In this document: positions 54,505-64,000 of the stretch, piece by piece
Position numbering within the stretch: the first letter of the stretch is position 1
How the letters are laid out: each line of letters starts with the position of its first letter
NCBI RefSeq assembly: GCF_905475465.1
Contig: NC_062252.1
Location: forward strand, 9,982,001 to 10,046,000
Origin: Pieris napi
Taxonomy: Eukaryota > Arthropoda > Insecta > Lepidoptera > Pieridae
Direction: 5' to 3'
Length of the DNA stretch: 64,000 nucleotides
Program-made: the position numbers and the translations under genes
Notes under the pieces: model-generated
Told to the model about the DNA's origin: nothing
Database searches by the model: none
Seen by the model: the letters and a program-made list of their open reading frames with translations, nothing else

Positions 54505-54813
54505 CTGGCGGAACCAAAAGACGTTGTCCTGCATGATATTTCAAGTGATTAGAATACTAAACAAAGTATGACCTACCTACTGCAGGGCTTATTTGTGAAT
54601 CTAAACTATCCAGGGCGTCATCCAAACTGTATGAATTGTATGGTGGTTAAGTATTCTTCATTTTTTTAAGTTTCCGCGCAATTTTCTCTTTTATAAGAAC
54701 CTTCTTCTGACAATAACAAACACAACAAAAAAGAATTAGCGCAATCGGTCCAGCCGTTCACGCGTGATGCCGTGACCAATGGAAATAGGGATTCATTTTT
54801 ATATATATATAGA
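54505..54813 (-). mobile_element. Non-autonomous Helitron (H1 group), older
   Basis: 'ctggcggaaccaaaagacgt' and 'tgtcctgcatgatatttcaa' match H1. The terminal CTAG is mutated to CTGG (plus strand), that is CCAG in element sense. The other end TCTATATATATATAAAAATG lies at about 54813. It sits 240 bp from the 54050 copy in the same orientation. Confidence 0.65.
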
Positions 54814-55597
54814 TTTACAGCATATTTACCATCAACCATAATATATAAGCTAACTTCTATACTGTACAGAGTTGTTCGGATAACCTGCAGCTGAAATTCA
54901 ACATCGGCTGAATGTTTTATATACTTACTACTATTATTAGGATAACTATTATAGTTTTCGGGCAAATTATTAATGATTAAAAAATGGTTTTCCTGTTTAT
55001 AACACAAAGAAACTTTTTATTCGTGAGAAAATAATCGCCGGGCAGTTCTAATTAGTTCATAGCTAACTGAAATCCGTTCGAGAAAACTACGCGAAAGTAA
55101 TTGAATAGTTTTAAACTCATAGTCTACGGCCAAATAGAGATGAAAAATACTGCGATTTAGTAGATTTTTCTCATACCAGCGGGATCAAGATAAATTTGAA
55201 TTTCAATATAAAATTTCTATCAAAAGATTAAAAAAGAAATTAATATACTTACTTTTCCCTCATATATATCCCGCAATATATATATGAGAATATTATGTCT
55301 GTATATAAATATAGTGATAAGTTTACTAGAATAGAACATACGCACAATGTGTAATACTCGGAACAAATGCAGGCTGCAATTTCCCTGTACAAGACTATCT
55401 AAAGTTAGTAATTATTTTTTGGGAAAAGGGATACTCTTCTTTAATAAAATCCCAGAGGCTCTTTTATGTCTGCATTTTAATAAATATATTTAAAAAAAGC
55501 TGTGTAAAAAGGCTTACTATATACTAGGCGATATTTGTTTTAAAATAAGTGTTGTTTGACATAGTCATTTTGTATGATGATTTGCTAGTTTAAAAGA
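54814..55597. other. AT-rich DNA, nothing recognised
   Basis: No gene or repeat copy was recognised. Confidence 0.4.
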
Positions 55598-55960
55598 GTA
55601 CCGAGAGTTTTTACGCCGGCTTTTTCTCTCGGCCTACACCCTCTGTCTTCTTTGCCGATGAGTAGGGATGTCTACCGATTGAAATTTAATGACGTGGAAT
55701 AAGCGATACCTGTATCTTATATTCCATGATAAACATATTTTATTTTTATTTTTTTAAGTCTTGCGGGGGTGGTGAGTATCCCAAGTATTCTTAAAGAACG
55801 GTTTCTTTGTACCGAGGCGATATGTGTGAAGGCGAAGGTAATTTGTGATACTAAGGGCCAGACCAGTCTGTTGCTATCCCAGTAAACAAAGACGTTGCGC
55901 CTACTGCTGCTGTCTCTGACACTATCGACATCGAGTGAGTTAACAGTAGCAATGTTCTGT
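55598..55960 (+). repeat. Family H repeat, longer copy
   Basis: 55755-55875 matches 15545-15715 in reverse ('aagtcttgcgggggtggtga', 'ggtttctttgtaccgaggcg'). The preceding 'ttttctctcggcctacaccc' stretch is GC-richer and probably belongs to it. Class unknown. Confidence 0.45.
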
Positions 55961-56789
55961 ATCTTATATATTTAATTAAAATATTTAATTTTTGGAGTTT
56001 ACTCCTTAAGAAACGATTTGAGTTATAAGGCCCGGTACGGAAACTTTATGAGGAGTAAAATCAAGTGTAACACTAAAAGTTAAGGCGTTATGTAGAAAGA
56101 GACAAACTATCTGTAGGATTGAACGTGTAAAAGAATAAGATGGAATACATTACAAAGACTTTTCTATTTTGAATTCACGTTTTGACAGCCACGTTACAAC
56201 ATTGTCAGTGTTGACAGGTGTAAAAAATAAAAGTAGATTGTCTAGGGTGCCATAGAGTTTTGTCAATAGTAATGGTCAGTGAAATTAAAAAGATTGTTCA
56301 TTCTTATTCTTCTCTTACTATAAAGGTAACTTTGGTCACAGAAAGAAAATCCTATTTGGGCATAGATGATGATGACATTATCGCTTTAGCTTAGTACTGT
56401 ATGTATTTTGAGGGTAAATAAATAAAAGCTATTGCAATCAGTTCCACCGGCAGTCTTCCCTAAAGAACTCTTTTGTCTCTTTAAAATGGTGTTAACTCTG
56501 GGATGAAAAGAGACATATATACTGATGTATTATTTATAAGGGTTGTTTACCACTATAGATGGTATACACTGTAACCAGACAACGTTGTTAGTTCATACTT
56601 TTATGCAATATTCAGCGATAGAAGTTCAATTTTATTTTCATAATTGGTATAGGGATAACAAGGAGAATGCATAGGAACGTTCGTCAAGTTTTTAATTATC
56701 TGCTGATAATTTGAGTAATATTTTGTAATTTTCAAGAATTTTCTTTACTAAAAATACTAAGTCGAATTTGCTTTACTAGAATATGGCGT
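55961..56789. other. AT-rich DNA, nothing recognised
   Basis: No gene or repeat copy was recognised. Confidence 0.4.
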
Positions 56790-56890
56790 AGAATATAACA
56801 TATGGCGGAGCAATGACGTAACTGTCAGCTGCCATTGTCATTATATGTCACATAACTTATTAACAACGTCAAAGTCAAATCAGTTAATAA
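56790..56890. repeat. Family K repeat
   Basis: Matches 24245-24345: 'gtcagctgccattgtcatta', 'aacgtcaaagtcaaatcagt'. Confidence 0.5.
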
Positions 56891-56939
56891 AATAACCTAA
56901 AAATAGCCTGTATTCGAGTTATATAAAGTTGATTACATT

Positions 56940-57065
56940 AAGTCCATTATGTTTAACATCAGTACACGACCTCCTCCAAATTCTTCCATTTGTCTCTTAT
57001 CGTCGCTACTATTTTCCGCTATGTATTTTATTACATCTTCCCGGGTTTCTGGTGGGGGTGGGCAA
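56940..57065 (-). pseudogene. Possible RTE-like LINE scrap
   Basis: One minus frame reads R-K-I-V-A-T-I-R-D-K-W-K-N-L-E-E-V-V-Y. It resembles the V-A-x-D-R-x-x-W-x-x-L-E-E-A-Y ending of RTE-type ORFs. Only about 20 residues match. Confidence 0.35.
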
Positions 57066-57868
57066 ATACACTACTAGTATTAAAAGCGTTCATACTAGTA
57101 GTTTATTTGATTTGTAGATCTATTGACCATTCAATGGTCGATATAAATCTTAATTCCCGATGGAGTGATACAACTAGGGTGATTTTTAACTTGTAATTTT
57201 GAATTTTAAAAGTTACTTTTTAATCGGCAAAATTAAAATAAATTATTTTAATTTTTTTTTACTAAGGAAATCACTTACTGCATTGCAAACACCGGAGTCA
57301 AGTTATGAGCTGCTTTATTATCTATAATATGTGATATTAGGTCTTTATGATTCATACACTTCATCTCCTAACAAAACAGAAAAAAAACCAGGCCGTCTCT
57401 TTTTATCACAGCGTAAGCTCCATTTTACGGAAACTTGGAAATTTGGACAAAATACTTTTGTTAAAAAAATAATGAGACTCATTTAGTTATTATGAATGGT
57501 GAATAAAAAAGTTCAATTATGTATCACAATAAAATACATTTTAGAAACCTGGCCACGGTTAATTCGTGTAAAATACGGAATCCACATTTATACTCAGTCT
57601 CTGCTATTGCTTCAGCCGCTGCCGGAAACGTTGCTAAATACTTCCTGCTCCAATATAGTCACTAGGGTGTTGACACACAGCTCTTACCTAGTGGCTTACA
57701 GACTCATGCTGCCCACTTCGCTGGGTATTGCAGTATTTGAACTATATTGCAAATTTATTAAAGAAAACATTTACACATACACACACACAGGAAAAATACA
57801 TTAATATAAGTACACTAAAGTTTAGTCTATACCTTAACCATAATATAGCTCCACTTTTGTAAAAAGTA
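57066..57868. other. AT-rich DNA with a GC-richer patch
   Basis: The patch at about 57590-57720 lies in a 102-codon plus frame (57496-57804) with no recognisable domain. Unassigned. Confidence 0.35.
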
Positions 57869-57869
57869 T

Positions 57870-58007
57870 TGTACATAATGTTAGCAAGTAGGTATTTTTA
57901 TTTTACATAGCACTTAAATACTTTAAAAACACGATGTACATAACTAACTTACTTAAATTTCCTCACTAAGTGAATGTAATTCTTTGGGAAATAAAGTATC
58001 TTTGAAC
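57870..58007 (+). repeat. Family I retroposon-like 3' end
   Basis: 'gtattgtacataatgttagc', 'aacacgatgtacata', 'cactaagtgaatgtaattct', 'aataaagtatctttgaacc'. Matches 21690-21885. Confidence 0.6.
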
Positions 58008-58255
58008 CGAAACCATCGTGAGGCAACCGGCTTGCCTTAAAAGTCGACGGCGTGTGTCACCTTTTTTTTATAGAACAGGGGGCAAACGGGCAGGAGGCTC
58101 ACCTGATGTTAAGTGATACCGCCGCCCATGGACACTCTCAATGCCAGAGGGCTCGCGAGTGCGTTGCCGGCCTTAAACCTCACTTACAAATAATCATGAA
58201 ACATATACAGAAATCTGAGGCTCAGATCTAAGAAGGTTGTAGCGCCACTGATTTA
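58008..58255 (+). mobile_element. SINE-1 interrupted by a family A LINE
   Basis: The left part 58008-58058 reads 'atcgtgaggcaaccggcttg' to 'gacggcgtgtgtca'. The right part from about 58175 resumes at 'aataatcatgaaacatatac' and ends 'ttgtagcgccactgattta'. Roughly 45 bp of SINE body is missing at the junction. Confidence 0.75.
58059..58174 (-). mobile_element. Family A LINE 3' end inside SINE-1
   Basis: 'ttttttatagaacagggggc' tail, 'aaacgggcaggaggctcacc', 'ataccgccgcccatggacac', 'gagtgcgttgccggcct'. One of the least diverged family A copies, so a late event. Confidence 0.8.
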
Positions 58256-58608
58256 TTATTTTTATTTTTAGAACGACAAAGTACTTTCTGTTCTAAATAC
58301 CCATCAATTGTTTAGCCGGGCAGATAATCACTTAACCAAATTTAAAGTAGCGTTGTATAATAACCACGACCTCAATAACTCACAGCATATTGGTTTAGTC
58401 AAATTACTATGTGCCGAGCTTATCTTGTTTAATCAATGCATGGCCTGCAGCCAAATTATTAGCCTATACTATATAATTATAATTAACAATTAACATATAG
58501 ATAATTCCGTATTATGCTAATCTATAATTAACGTTCAATTAATATGATTTTGTTTACCTGCATACATATTTGCATTATCATTAATAAAAAAATACAAACA
58601 AAAAAATC
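58256..58608. other. AT-rich DNA, nothing recognised
   Basis: No gene or repeat copy was recognised. Confidence 0.4.
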
Positions 58609-58609
58609 T

Positions 58610-58782
58610 AAAGCATTTATTCATTTAGGTAACACAATACATGAATTATGGACGTCAAAAAAGAACTATATACCTATTAAATGCTTCCAATTTTACATTC
58701 ACTGCCAGTTCTCAAGGGCGTAGAACGGAAAAGAAGAACTGGCAATCTTTTTAATCGCGAAGTTTTTTGTTTTACACAGTGG
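58610..58782 (-). repeat. Family M retroposon 3' end
   Basis: 'aagcatttattcatttaggt', 'tatggacgtcaaaaaagaac', 'cactgccagttctcaagggc', 'aagaagaactggcaa'. Confidence 0.7.
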
Positions 58783-59584
58783 CAGTGGCGGTTTCTTTGT
58801 CATTGTTATTTCATATTAGGTTTTTAAACTGTCAACAATTTTGCTTTTTAGAATTTGGCTTTCTCACAATACTAACCTTGACGGTAGAATTGTCTAAACA
58901 TGCACCATGTACCACGGAATAATTGTAATCAAGTTACCCACAACACAGCTTCCTAGAATGGGGAGCGATAGACACCACAACCATACTTCTGTCATGAAAA
59001 AATATTTTATTTATTATTCAAAAGTCAAAGACCCCATCCTTGACTAATAACAGTAATACAAATTAGAAGCAATCGCTATTTTTATTTCAAAGTAGCGTTC
59101 CAAATTTAAAAACCAGAGTGTGTTCGATATTTAAATATTTCTTTTAGAGTTTAGATGGAGTCACAGTTCCGACTCTAAATTTTATCCTTAGGTCTTTGAT
59201 ATTTAAGATTTCTTTTAAAAATTGATCTTCCATATAAAAGTGCATTTAAGTAAAATGCAAATATCGGTTTACAAGGCACTCGACACTGCTAAATATGTAT
59301 GGCGCACGGAGACGCATCCTGGATCTTGTTTAAGCGGTGCCCGACTAACTTTGCACTAATGACTTGAATACTCAAACAGTTTATATTTTACCGTATTAAT
59401 ATAGGAGGTAGAATTTTATGTTTTATAACACAGAACATGAGAAGGTTCGAACGGAACGAAATTATGTAGCGTTTAATGTTTTTGGTGTTTGCAAGTACCC
59501 ACATATTTAAAACTTATATAAAAAAACATTTATTATTATATTATGTTAGGGATAATTATGTAAAACATACTTAGAGATACTGAA
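58783..59584. other. AT-rich DNA, nothing recognised
   Basis: No gene or repeat copy was recognised. Confidence 0.4.
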
Positions 59585-59802
59585 TACCTGTACTAACACA
59601 CCACCACTATGTGGAACCAGCTGCCCACTGAAGTATTTCCGAACCAATTCGACTTAGAGTCCCTCAAGAAAAGAGCGTACCAATTCTTAAAAGGCCGGCA
59701 GCGCACTTGCAAGCCTTCTGGCAATGTGAGTGTGCACTGTGCATAGGCGGTGGTATGACTTAACATCAAGTGAGACGTTTGCCTCCTACTACTAAAAAAA
59801 AC
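59585..59802 (+). mobile_element. Family A LINE 3' end
   Basis: 'ccactatgtggaaccagctg', 'cccactgaagtatttccgaa', 'caattcttaaaaggccggca', tail 'ctactactaaaaaaaa'. The coding part is nearly undamaged for 100 bp. Confidence 0.8.
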
Positions 59803-59994
59803 AATTTTTTTTACTATAAATAAATAATTGTTTGTGTAGAAGACAATAAATAAAAATGATGTTTCGTTGGCAATTTATTTGATAAACAAAAGAAAAATAT
59901 CATCTTATCTTAAAAATAAGTTTGCATTATGACACAATTGAATGAGTGAAAAGATTATACGTTAGTCTGTATTAAGAATATATTTTAATTAAAA

Positions 59995-60237
59995 TTAAGG
60001 TTCAAAGCAAGTAACCATCCATTCCTTATCAAGAATCGATAAGATTCCAAGCTCATTAAAACTTTTCAAATTATCATAATGTGCAAAAAACCGAGGTACC
60101 GGAAAACTCAAGCCACGGAAGTGATTTGTGAGACAAACGCCTGACTTGCATTTGTATTGTAAAATCTCATTGCGTATATTTAAAGTACACATTATAATCG
60201 CAGGGAAACGCCACGAAGCCAAACTTCGTTATTTATG
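59995..60237 (-). CDS. Unassigned short reading frame
   Basis: Open from just after a TAA, through W-R-F-P-A-I-I-M, to C-K-S-G-V-C-L-T-N-H-F-R-G-L and L-D-K-E-W-M-V-T-C-F-E-P-stop at 59995. Its amino-acid mix looks protein-like (cysteines, tryptophans, no low-complexity run), unlike most frames here. The first ATG in frame is at codon 10 or so. No domain recognised. It could be the last exon of a gene, part of a dead transposon, or chance. Confidence 0.25.
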
Positions 60238-60244
60238 AAAATCC

Positions 60245-60735
60245 AAACATATAATCAAATATACAGTATTTAAAATTTTCGTAATCTACATAGTAATAAT
60301 TAAAAATTAACAAATTAGGGGTAACGTGTTCTTATGTAGGCGCGTAAGAAGTTATACTTCTTTGGAATTATTAAAAATAGTTTTTGATTGCATGCAAATA
60401 ATGAATTACAATTAAATAATCAAAGACTGGAAAAGGATTCATTATAGTCAATAAAGGTCAGTTTACATTTGAAAAATTAAATAAATAAATATTTATTATT
60501 ATTCTCTTACATTGAGTGTAACATAAATTCTATTATTATTCGAATGTTGTTTTTAAATTATGTCCAATGCCGTAGCATCTTCCGTGGGCAACTTCACTCT
60601 GTTAATTTTGTGTCACTGTGCGCGCGCATCGTAAAATTTCACTCTCATCAATTTTTCATAACGCGCCTAAAGAAGTATAACTTCAAAGAGTAAATTAAAA
60701 CAAATTTAAAAAGTTTGGCCCCGTGGCAACTTCGT
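60245..60735 (-). repeat. Family C retroposon split by MITE-G
   Basis: Left part 60250-60318 ('caaatatacagtatttaaaa', 'tacatagtaataattaaaaa'). Right part 60694-60735 ('acaaatttaaaaagtttggc', 'cccgtggcaac'). The two halves join in the order seen at 37795 and 41281. Confidence 0.6.
60320..60693. mobile_element. MITE-G copy 2, nested
   Basis: Reverse complement of 2578-2925 along its length: 'gtaagaagttatacttcttt', 'gattgcatgcaaataatgaa', 'ttccgtgggcaacttcactc', 'aaagaagtataacttcaaag'. AAATTA occurs on both sides and may be the target duplication. Confidence 0.65.
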
Positions 60736-61189
60736 CATTAGTTACTTGGAATTTACTTAGATGCCACTTAAACCCAACAGCTGCCTTCAGCTCAGCAAGG
60801 GACAGTTAACAGCTTAATCCTACCTAAACATGACGCTGCCTATTCATCAAGGGTAGTTACAATAAAGCGAGGGAATGTCATCAAAACATTACCCATTCCA
60901 CGCAGTAACTCTTATAAAATACAGCAGTTTTCATTTGAACTATAATATTCGTATGCTAGAAAAATACTCATTTATCAAACTGTGATACTACACAACCTGT
61001 GATGTGAAGTGTTTGATATTATATAACTATACATAATGGTATCCCCACTGTTTTGGTACTTATAAAATGCTCTTAAATTTTGTTATCAATTTATAACTTC
61101 GTCTATCTATTACTTTGATTCTTAATATACGTACGTATAGATATCAGCCTCCCAATTTCAATTCTAATTTTCTTACGATATAGCTGCCC
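60736..61189. other. AT-rich DNA, nothing recognised
   Basis: No gene or repeat copy was recognised. Confidence 0.4.
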
Positions 61190-61350
61190 GATTTCTGAAC
61201 CAATTCGACTAAGGGGCCTTCATGCAAAGAGCGTACCAAGTCAACAAGGCCAGCAACGCACTTGCGACCCTTCTGGCAATGTGAGTGTCTGAGTCCACTT
61301 AACATCAGATGAGCCTCCTGCCCGTTTGCCTCCTATTACATATTATATTT
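61190..61350 (+). mobile_element. Family A LINE 3' end, diverged
   Basis: 'gatttctgaaccaattcgac', 'ggccagcaacgcacttgcga', 'tgagcctcctgcccgtttgc', 'ctattacata' tail. Confidence 0.75.
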
Positions 61351-61997
61351 TAAAAAAAATATATCTTAGATAGATGTGTATAGATGTGCAGGGTTGATGC
61401 GCAAAAGAACGTTTCTGAACTCTCACACAAATCATTTTAAAACGAACAAAATTCGAAAGCCTTCCTAAAACCAGACACAAAATCTTTACAATGAAACTAA
61501 TTAATTCGAAAGCCCTCAAATTACTAGAAAAACGAACAATAAAAGTTTTTTTGGCTTCGTGATTCCAATTAACCGTTTCTTTGTTATTCGAGCACTACAT
61601 TAATTGCGCGCTTTATTATATTACCCAAAATGTTTCATAATTTAGACACACTTAATGTTGGACAAGTGGTGTTTACATTATACACAATAATTTTAGATTC
61701 TAATAATGCATAGCAATTAATTAAATTAACAAGCGGAAAAGTGTTTTTTGTATACGTCTAAGTTTTTCTTTCATTAAAGTATTTTATGAGGTCAATATGT
61801 ATTGAAGTTGTCAATCAATTCTAAATTGATGAACCTAAAAACGACTGCGGATGCTACAATTTAACTTTGAGTACTTCCTACCGTTTCCTTAATATTAATA
61901 CTAGCTGATAACATTAAAAAACTATAACTGCAAGAAAGTTTAGCAGCTTCAAACGTCCTTTAAAAGTCTCTTGCAATAGTTTTCTTTAAATGTACTA
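61351..61997. other. AT-rich DNA, nothing recognised
   Basis: No gene or repeat copy was recognised. Confidence 0.4.
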
Positions 61998-62155
61998 CTA
62001 GCAGACCGGCCAAGCGTTGCTGTGGCTCAGGTTTTTGTTATATTACATAGTAGGAAACTATTTAAGGGAAACGGTAGGAGAACTTATGTGAAAGGTAGGT
62101 ACTTTTAACACAGCGCCATCTGTTAGAATTGTATCAAATAATACATAATATTACA
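61998..62155 (-). mobile_element. Helitron (H3 group), 3' part only
   Basis: CTAG at 61998-62001 followed by 'cagaccggccaagcgttgct' and 'tgttatattacatagtagga', matching the 18199 copy. It fades after 'gcgccatctgttagaatt'. No 5' end. Confidence 0.65.
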
Positions 62156-62705
62156 TTATGGAGCCAACTACGGCTAGGCTGGCAAGCTAGGCTAATACTA
62201 GGCTGTCTAAAAAATATCTTTTAAGGGTACAACTTTCGGGTGTTATTTTAAGAATTCATCGTAAACAATTAATTCTTATACGTTGAATGTTCGACAGTGC
62301 TTCTCAGGTCAGAGTCGAAAAAGTTTTCCTTGAACATCGAACTTGTTTCACAGTGTCTAAATAATCTAGGGTAATTAATTTATTCGATGTTATTTAAACT
62401 ATGCGATGATTTAAGGTATTAATATATCACACACGATTTCGATTAATTTTAAAATATGATTACATTAAGATTAAATACGGGTGTGATAGCTACGTAGTAT
62501 ATTACTCGTAGTATCTGATGTGTTTAAATATTACATAACAACGCATTTCGACTTGAAACACGTCCTGATAAAGGGTGACTGGCGTTCAATGAGGGTCGGA
62601 TGGTGAGCATAATATCTGCTACATTTTAAGAATAATTAACTCTCTTTATGTATGTATTTATGCATTACTGTGAGAGATATGGTGACTTGCATATTTCTAT
62701 CGTGG
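62156..62705. other. AT-rich DNA, nothing recognised
   Basis: No gene or repeat copy was recognised. Confidence 0.4.
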
Positions 62706-62965
62706 TTTAATAATAATAATAATAATAATAATATAGCCTTTAAATTCCGAAACTCTGTAACTTTATATATCTGAACTTAAATATATTTTCACTCCAGTAT
62801 ATCTCTGAGTTCGGTTTGCCTCTTGACAAAGGCCTCCTCTAACCCTTTCCACTGTTCTCTATCTTTTGCGACTCTTCTCCAGTTGTAGCCTGCTGTTAGT
62901 TTCAGTTCGTCGTCCCATCTCTTGCGTGGTCGACCTCTTCTTCGTCGTGGAAGTCTAAAGTCTTA
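62706..62965 (-). pseudogene. RTE-like LINE ORF C-terminus with AAT-repeat tail
   Basis: Minus frame 62956-62789 is open to a natural stop: R-R-R-G-R-P-R-K-R-W-D-D-E-L-K, then Y-N-W-R-R-V-A-K-D-R-E-Q-W-K-G-L-E-E-A-F. This is the classic RTE-type C-terminus. A short 3' UTR leads to (AAT)n at 62708-62734, the LINE's own tail. 5'-truncated, but the retained coding part is undamaged. Confidence 0.8.
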
Positions 62966-63002
62966 ATCGTGGTTTAATTATCCCTGTCTATAATAAAATA
63001 AA

Positions 63003-63228
63003 TAAATCAGGCGCTACAACCTTGTTAAGTCTGGACTCATGATCCTGTGCCTGACACGCCGTCGACTTTTTTGGGTCTAAGACATACTGGTTTCCTCACG
63101 ATGTTTTCCTTCACCGTTCTAGCGAATCTTAAATGTGCACATAGTAAGTCCCGGGGATGAGTCTCTCATAGGATGTCTCAGGGATTAGAGTCACACGCTG
63201 AAGCCACTAGGCCAACACTACTCCCGGT
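63003..63228 (-). mobile_element. SINE-1, near-full copy
   Basis: 'aggcgctacaaccttgttaa', 'gatcctgtgcctgacacgcc', 'ttttccttcaccgttctagc', 'gagtcacacgctgaagccac', 'taggccaacactac' (the A-box side in reverse). About 40 bp of the tail half is deleted. Confidence 0.75.
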
Positions 63229-63289
63229 CTATATCCTGTGTAAATTTTATCGTAATTTTTAATAGTTTTATAATTTTTTACTCAATAAA

Positions 63290-63520
63290 AATCATTTAAT
63301 CATATAGGTAACATAATATATACTTATGACTCGTCAAAAAAGAAATACATATTAATGCTTCTAATTTTACATTTACTGCCAGTTTTCAAATCAAGGGCGT
63401 AGAACGGGAGAGAAGAACTGGCAATAAACTCTCCGCCACTCTTTTTAATTGCAATTTTTTTTACACAACGTTTGTAAGGAGCTGCAGCCATTACATTATG
63501 TTCCACATGACATATCAAGT
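63290..63520 (-). repeat. Family M retroposon 3' end, best copy
   Basis: 'aaaatcatttaatcatatag', 'atgactcgtcaaaaaagaaa', 'gccagttttcaaatcaaggg', 'agaagaactggcaataaact', 'gtaaggagctgcagccatta'. Confidence 0.75.
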
Positions 63521-63544
63521 AATTAATAATAATAACAGAAATTT

Positions 63545-63760
63545 AAAAAAAAAACAAAGACTTGTCCTCTATCAGCAGGAGGCATGGTGAAATAGGAGCA
63601 GGCACTTACATTCTCGTGGGAACAACACGCAAACACATAGTCGAAATAACCAACATCACCGCAAACACGAATTCAAGTACCAGTCACCACAAGCAGCACC
63701 CGTTCACGAGCATGACTTTTCCTATGGTTACAGGATCGCTTAGTAGCGATTGAGCCGCGG
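63545..63760 (+). other. GC-richer open stretch, unassigned
   Basis: Open for about 60 codons (63562-63753) reading G-T-Y-I-L-V-G-T-T-R-K-H-I-V-E-I-T-N-I-T then N-S-S-T-S-H-H-K-Q-H, ending in a stop. An AG|GC at about 63601 would be phase-compatible with the exon at 44029. But that acceptor has a poor pyrimidine tract and the gap is 19.5 kb. It may equally be a transposon scrap. Confidence 0.2.
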
Positions 63761-63874
63761 ATAATGTTTTTTCATAAATCCTATTCCTATATATTTACTT
63801 GATAAAAGAACTTGGTGTTTCTTGTACATAAATAAAACATTCCGATATTAAATACAAGAGCAGAAACACAAGTC

Positions 63875-64000
63875 AAATCAAAATCATATAGGGAACACAA
63901 TGTACACTTATGAACGTCAAAAAAGATGAGAAGACAATCACATCCAGCATCAAACGTTGCACCAATCGCGAAACGTGAGAACACCCTACTGAGTTCAAAA
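63875..64000 (-). repeat. Family M retroposon 3' end, cut by window edge
   Basis: 'aatcaaaatcatatagggaa', 'cacttatgaacgtcaaaaaa' at the outer end; the rest diverges. Confidence 0.55.

Noticed and set aside
57496..57804. 102-codon plus frame as a gene
   Set aside because: No domain, no splice support, ends in a CA-rich low-complexity tail.

Overview
The window is AT-rich eukaryotic DNA, almost certainly from a moth or butterfly (Lepidoptera). Evidence: many short Helitrons that begin TC and end CTAG between an A and a T, tRNA-derived SINEs, many 3'-end-only fragments of insect LINEs, palindromic MITEs, and no long host reading frame. It looks like intergenic and/or long-intron DNA built from nested mobile elements. 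The only host coding piece I can defend is one 59-bp exon at 44029-44087 (start codon plus signal-peptide start, flanked by good splice sites). I see no rRNA, genuine tRNA or CRISPR.

The centrepiece is a young, apparently intact Penelope-like retroelement (PLE) at 10370-14740. Its 820-aa protein (12066-14528) joins a reverse transcriptase to a C-terminal GIY-YIG endonuclease. The layout is an inverted 5'-truncated copy (10370-11558), a 538-bp direct partial copy (pseudo-LTR, 11558-12095), the full reading frame, and a matching 538-bp pseudo-LTR (14203-14740). All of it is bounded by a 10-11 bp target-site duplication. The repeated parts look identical by eye, so the insertion is recent. Two older PLE remnants (31014-31291 and 41581-41770) show the same head-to-head layout. 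The pseudo-LTR carries a hammerhead-ribozyme-like motif.

A second composite is a Helitron (32941-35413) split by a PIF/Harbinger transposon (33080-35215, TAA target duplication). The Harbinger carries decayed Myb/SANT-like and HARBI1-type transposase genes; the part of the transposase that should hold the catalytic core is missing.

The rest is a patchwork. Family A is a CR1-like LINE 3' end (at least 11 copies). Family B is another LINE 3' end (27165, 32490, 40501). Families C, E, F, I, K, L and M are retroposon-like tails recognised because two or more copies match within the window. RTE-like LINE C-terminal coding fragments lie at 15915, 23615, 38740, 50285 and 62706. SINE-1 is a tRNA-derived SINE with about ten copies, and SINE-2 has one full copy at 52589. 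MITE-D is at 15135 and 42600, the palindromic MITE at 22007 and 49915, and MITE-G at 2578, 60320 and relatives. Several are nested: a LINE in a SINE at 58008-58250, and a MITE in a retroposon at 60245-60735.

Repeat boundaries were judged by eye and may be off by some bases. Family class names for the non-coding repeats are tentative.
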